A stretch of 64,000 nucleotides of DNA from Glossina fuscipes (lineage: Eukaryota > Arthropoda > Insecta > Diptera > Glossinidae), in NCBI RefSeq assembly GCF_014805625.2, contig NW_023998415.1, positions 35,914,775 to 35,978,774 of the forward strand. The letters run 5' to 3'. Each line of letters begins with the position of its first letter. Within the stretch, counting starts at the first letter, position 1. Both the position numbers and the translations under genes were made by a program. This document shows, piece after piece, positions 62,641 to 64,000 of the stretch. The notes under the pieces were generated by a model. The model had not been told where the DNA came from. It searched no databases and saw only the letters and a list, made by a program, of their open reading frames with translations.

Positions 62641-64000
62641 CCAATTTTTATTAATTTTTTATTTTCTTCTCTATTTTGTTATACGGAATGCAAAAAAAAA
62701 AAAAAAAAAAAAAATTAAATAACAAGTTTTAGTGATGTTTAAATAAAAATAAATCATTTTTCTGTGAAACGAAAGCGTAAATTAACATAAGTAAATAAAA
62801 CTGTAACTGTGAAAGGAGAGCGTGTATTGAAAAAACAGTAACGCCCCCTGAAGTATGAAGGAAAAAGAAGAAAAAAAAGAAATAAAAGCTAAAAACTTAG
62901 TGCTATACAAACAACAAATTTAATAAATTATAACATACAGCGAGCAGTAAGAAGAGGGAAAAAAAAAAGCAAGCTGTTAAATAGTACGATCACTTTTATT
63001 ACTGTTAGTTAGTAATAGAAAGCAGTGGGCATTTGCTTGAAAGAAATTTGATTAACAGCCAATAATAAGAGTCTGAGAAGTGCGCTAACATTTGCAGCAA
63101 GCCGGGTGTACTCTTTACTTTAACATATTCTGCATTGAAACTCTTTTAATGTTAACTCAAGTTTAACAGCGAGATGTCAAGCGAGTGATTCTTAAAAGAA
63201 AAGAGAATTTTAGATGACATTTTAAAAGAGATGAAAAGTGAAAGAGAGAGAAAATGAGCGACTGCGAACGATAGAGAGTGTATAGCAATGAGATCGTTGC
63301 GCTAATACCGATAAATGAATAGGTAGTATTGTGAATACCTGTTCGTTGGAAAGGGAAAGCTGCCTATACAATGGTATGCGTGTAAAGTGATGAAGTCTTT
63401 GAGCGGGGTTTCAATAGGGTTAACATAAATGTGTGAGGTGTTATAGATTTTTTGGGGTTTAAACTCTTATATGTGCTCGCTGGTATATAATGTTAAGTTA
63501 GAACGTTGTCTGCGTTTATACATCACTGGACATGAATAAGAGAACAGTCGTCTGGGAAAAGTAGTGCAATTTAAGTTAGATCTGTTTACACATCTATAAA
63601 TAAATTAACGTCTTTGTAAATGGAAAAAACTTTTGCTATAATAATAATATTAATAATAATAATAATAATAAGAATAATGATAATATGAACATAAAAAGCA
63701 TAATTTAAGTGATCTATAAAAAATAATATCAAGAAAAACTTACTTAAAATGTTCAAGTGGATTTTCTTTAGTTAATTAAAACAAAATAAAAAAAACAACA
63801 AGAAAAAAAAAAAACATATTTTTAATATCAAAGTCAAACTTAAAAAGCAAAATATATATAAAATAAACACAAAAATAAGAAACGAGAAAAAAAAAAAAAC
63901 TCAGAAAGTGGAGTATTTGCTTTTGGAAAGGATCTTCATTTGAATAAAGTAAGTTTTTAAAAAGATAAGATGCACAAATTTTTCATTATTTAAAAAAACA
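62641..64000. repeat. A-rich low-complexity right end
   Basis: A run of 23 at 62692-62714, further A-rich words throughout, purine-rich GAGAGAG near 63243-63253, and an AAT triplet tract at about 63639-63670. No gene is visible up to the window edge. Confidence 0.75.

Noticed and set aside
1..64000. CRISPR array, bacterial operons, phage or plasmid features
   Set aside because: The sequence is clearly eukaryotic nuclear DNA; no spaced direct repeats or bacterial gene structure was seen.

Overview
This is a 64 kb, AT-rich stretch of eukaryotic DNA, most likely from a fly (Diptera). I could not identify a convincing host protein-coding exon, rRNA or tRNA gene anywhere in it. The case for a fly is indirect: dense AT, TC, TG and CAA/AAT microsatellites, decayed Tc1/mariner transposases with Mos1-like wording, and a dispersed repeat that carries a GACAGACGGAC-type box and ends in GGGTATAAAAA, a pattern familiar from Drosophila and fruit-fly intergenic DNA. 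Two runs of exactly 100 N show that it is part of a draft scaffold. The best overall description is a long intergenic or intronic interval.

Layout: 1-4600 is simple-repeat-rich DNA around a more ordinary block at 1.1-2.5 kb. 4.6-8.3 kb is mainly single-copy DNA with one dispersed-repeat copy (about 6.1-6.5 kb). 8.3-11 kb is very dense in AT, TC, AAC and homopolymer tracts. 11-14.2 kb holds a repeat copy ending at 12,180 and a mariner C-terminus (13.2 kb). 14.2-21.4 kb is low-complexity DNA including a gap inside an AT array. 21.4-28 kb holds another repeat copy, a 41-bp tandem duplication, TTC and GAT arrays, a Tc1-like transposase remnant (25.8-26.3 kb) and a second mariner C-terminus (27.8-28.0 kb). 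28-36 kb is again microsatellite-rich. 37.8-38.7 kb holds the clearest element, a Mos1-like mariner transposase copy on the minus strand. 39.7-45 kb holds three repeat copies and more AT/TG arrays. 45.2-49.2 kb holds a tRNA-like promoter pair and two old tandem duplications (94 and 167 bp). 53.1-54.1 kb holds an IS630-like transposase C-terminus next to an RNase H fragment of a non-LTR retrotransposon. 55.2 kb may hold a further mariner piece. 57 kb holds another repeat copy, and the rest is single-copy DNA ending in A-rich sequence.

Nothing here works as an operon or pathway. All recognisable coding matter is transposon debris with stops, frameshifts and mostly lost catalytic residues. Several blocks without simple repeats (11.0, 24.6, 35.8, 40.7 and 49.7 kb) are rich in homeodomain-type TAAT/ATTA words and look like candidate conserved non-coding elements, but only a cross-species alignment could show that. 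I did not find a novel biological system. The most distinctive items are a Tc1-like remnant with 36 rather than 34 residues between its last two catalytic residues, and a hairpin-bearing 167-bp tandem duplication.
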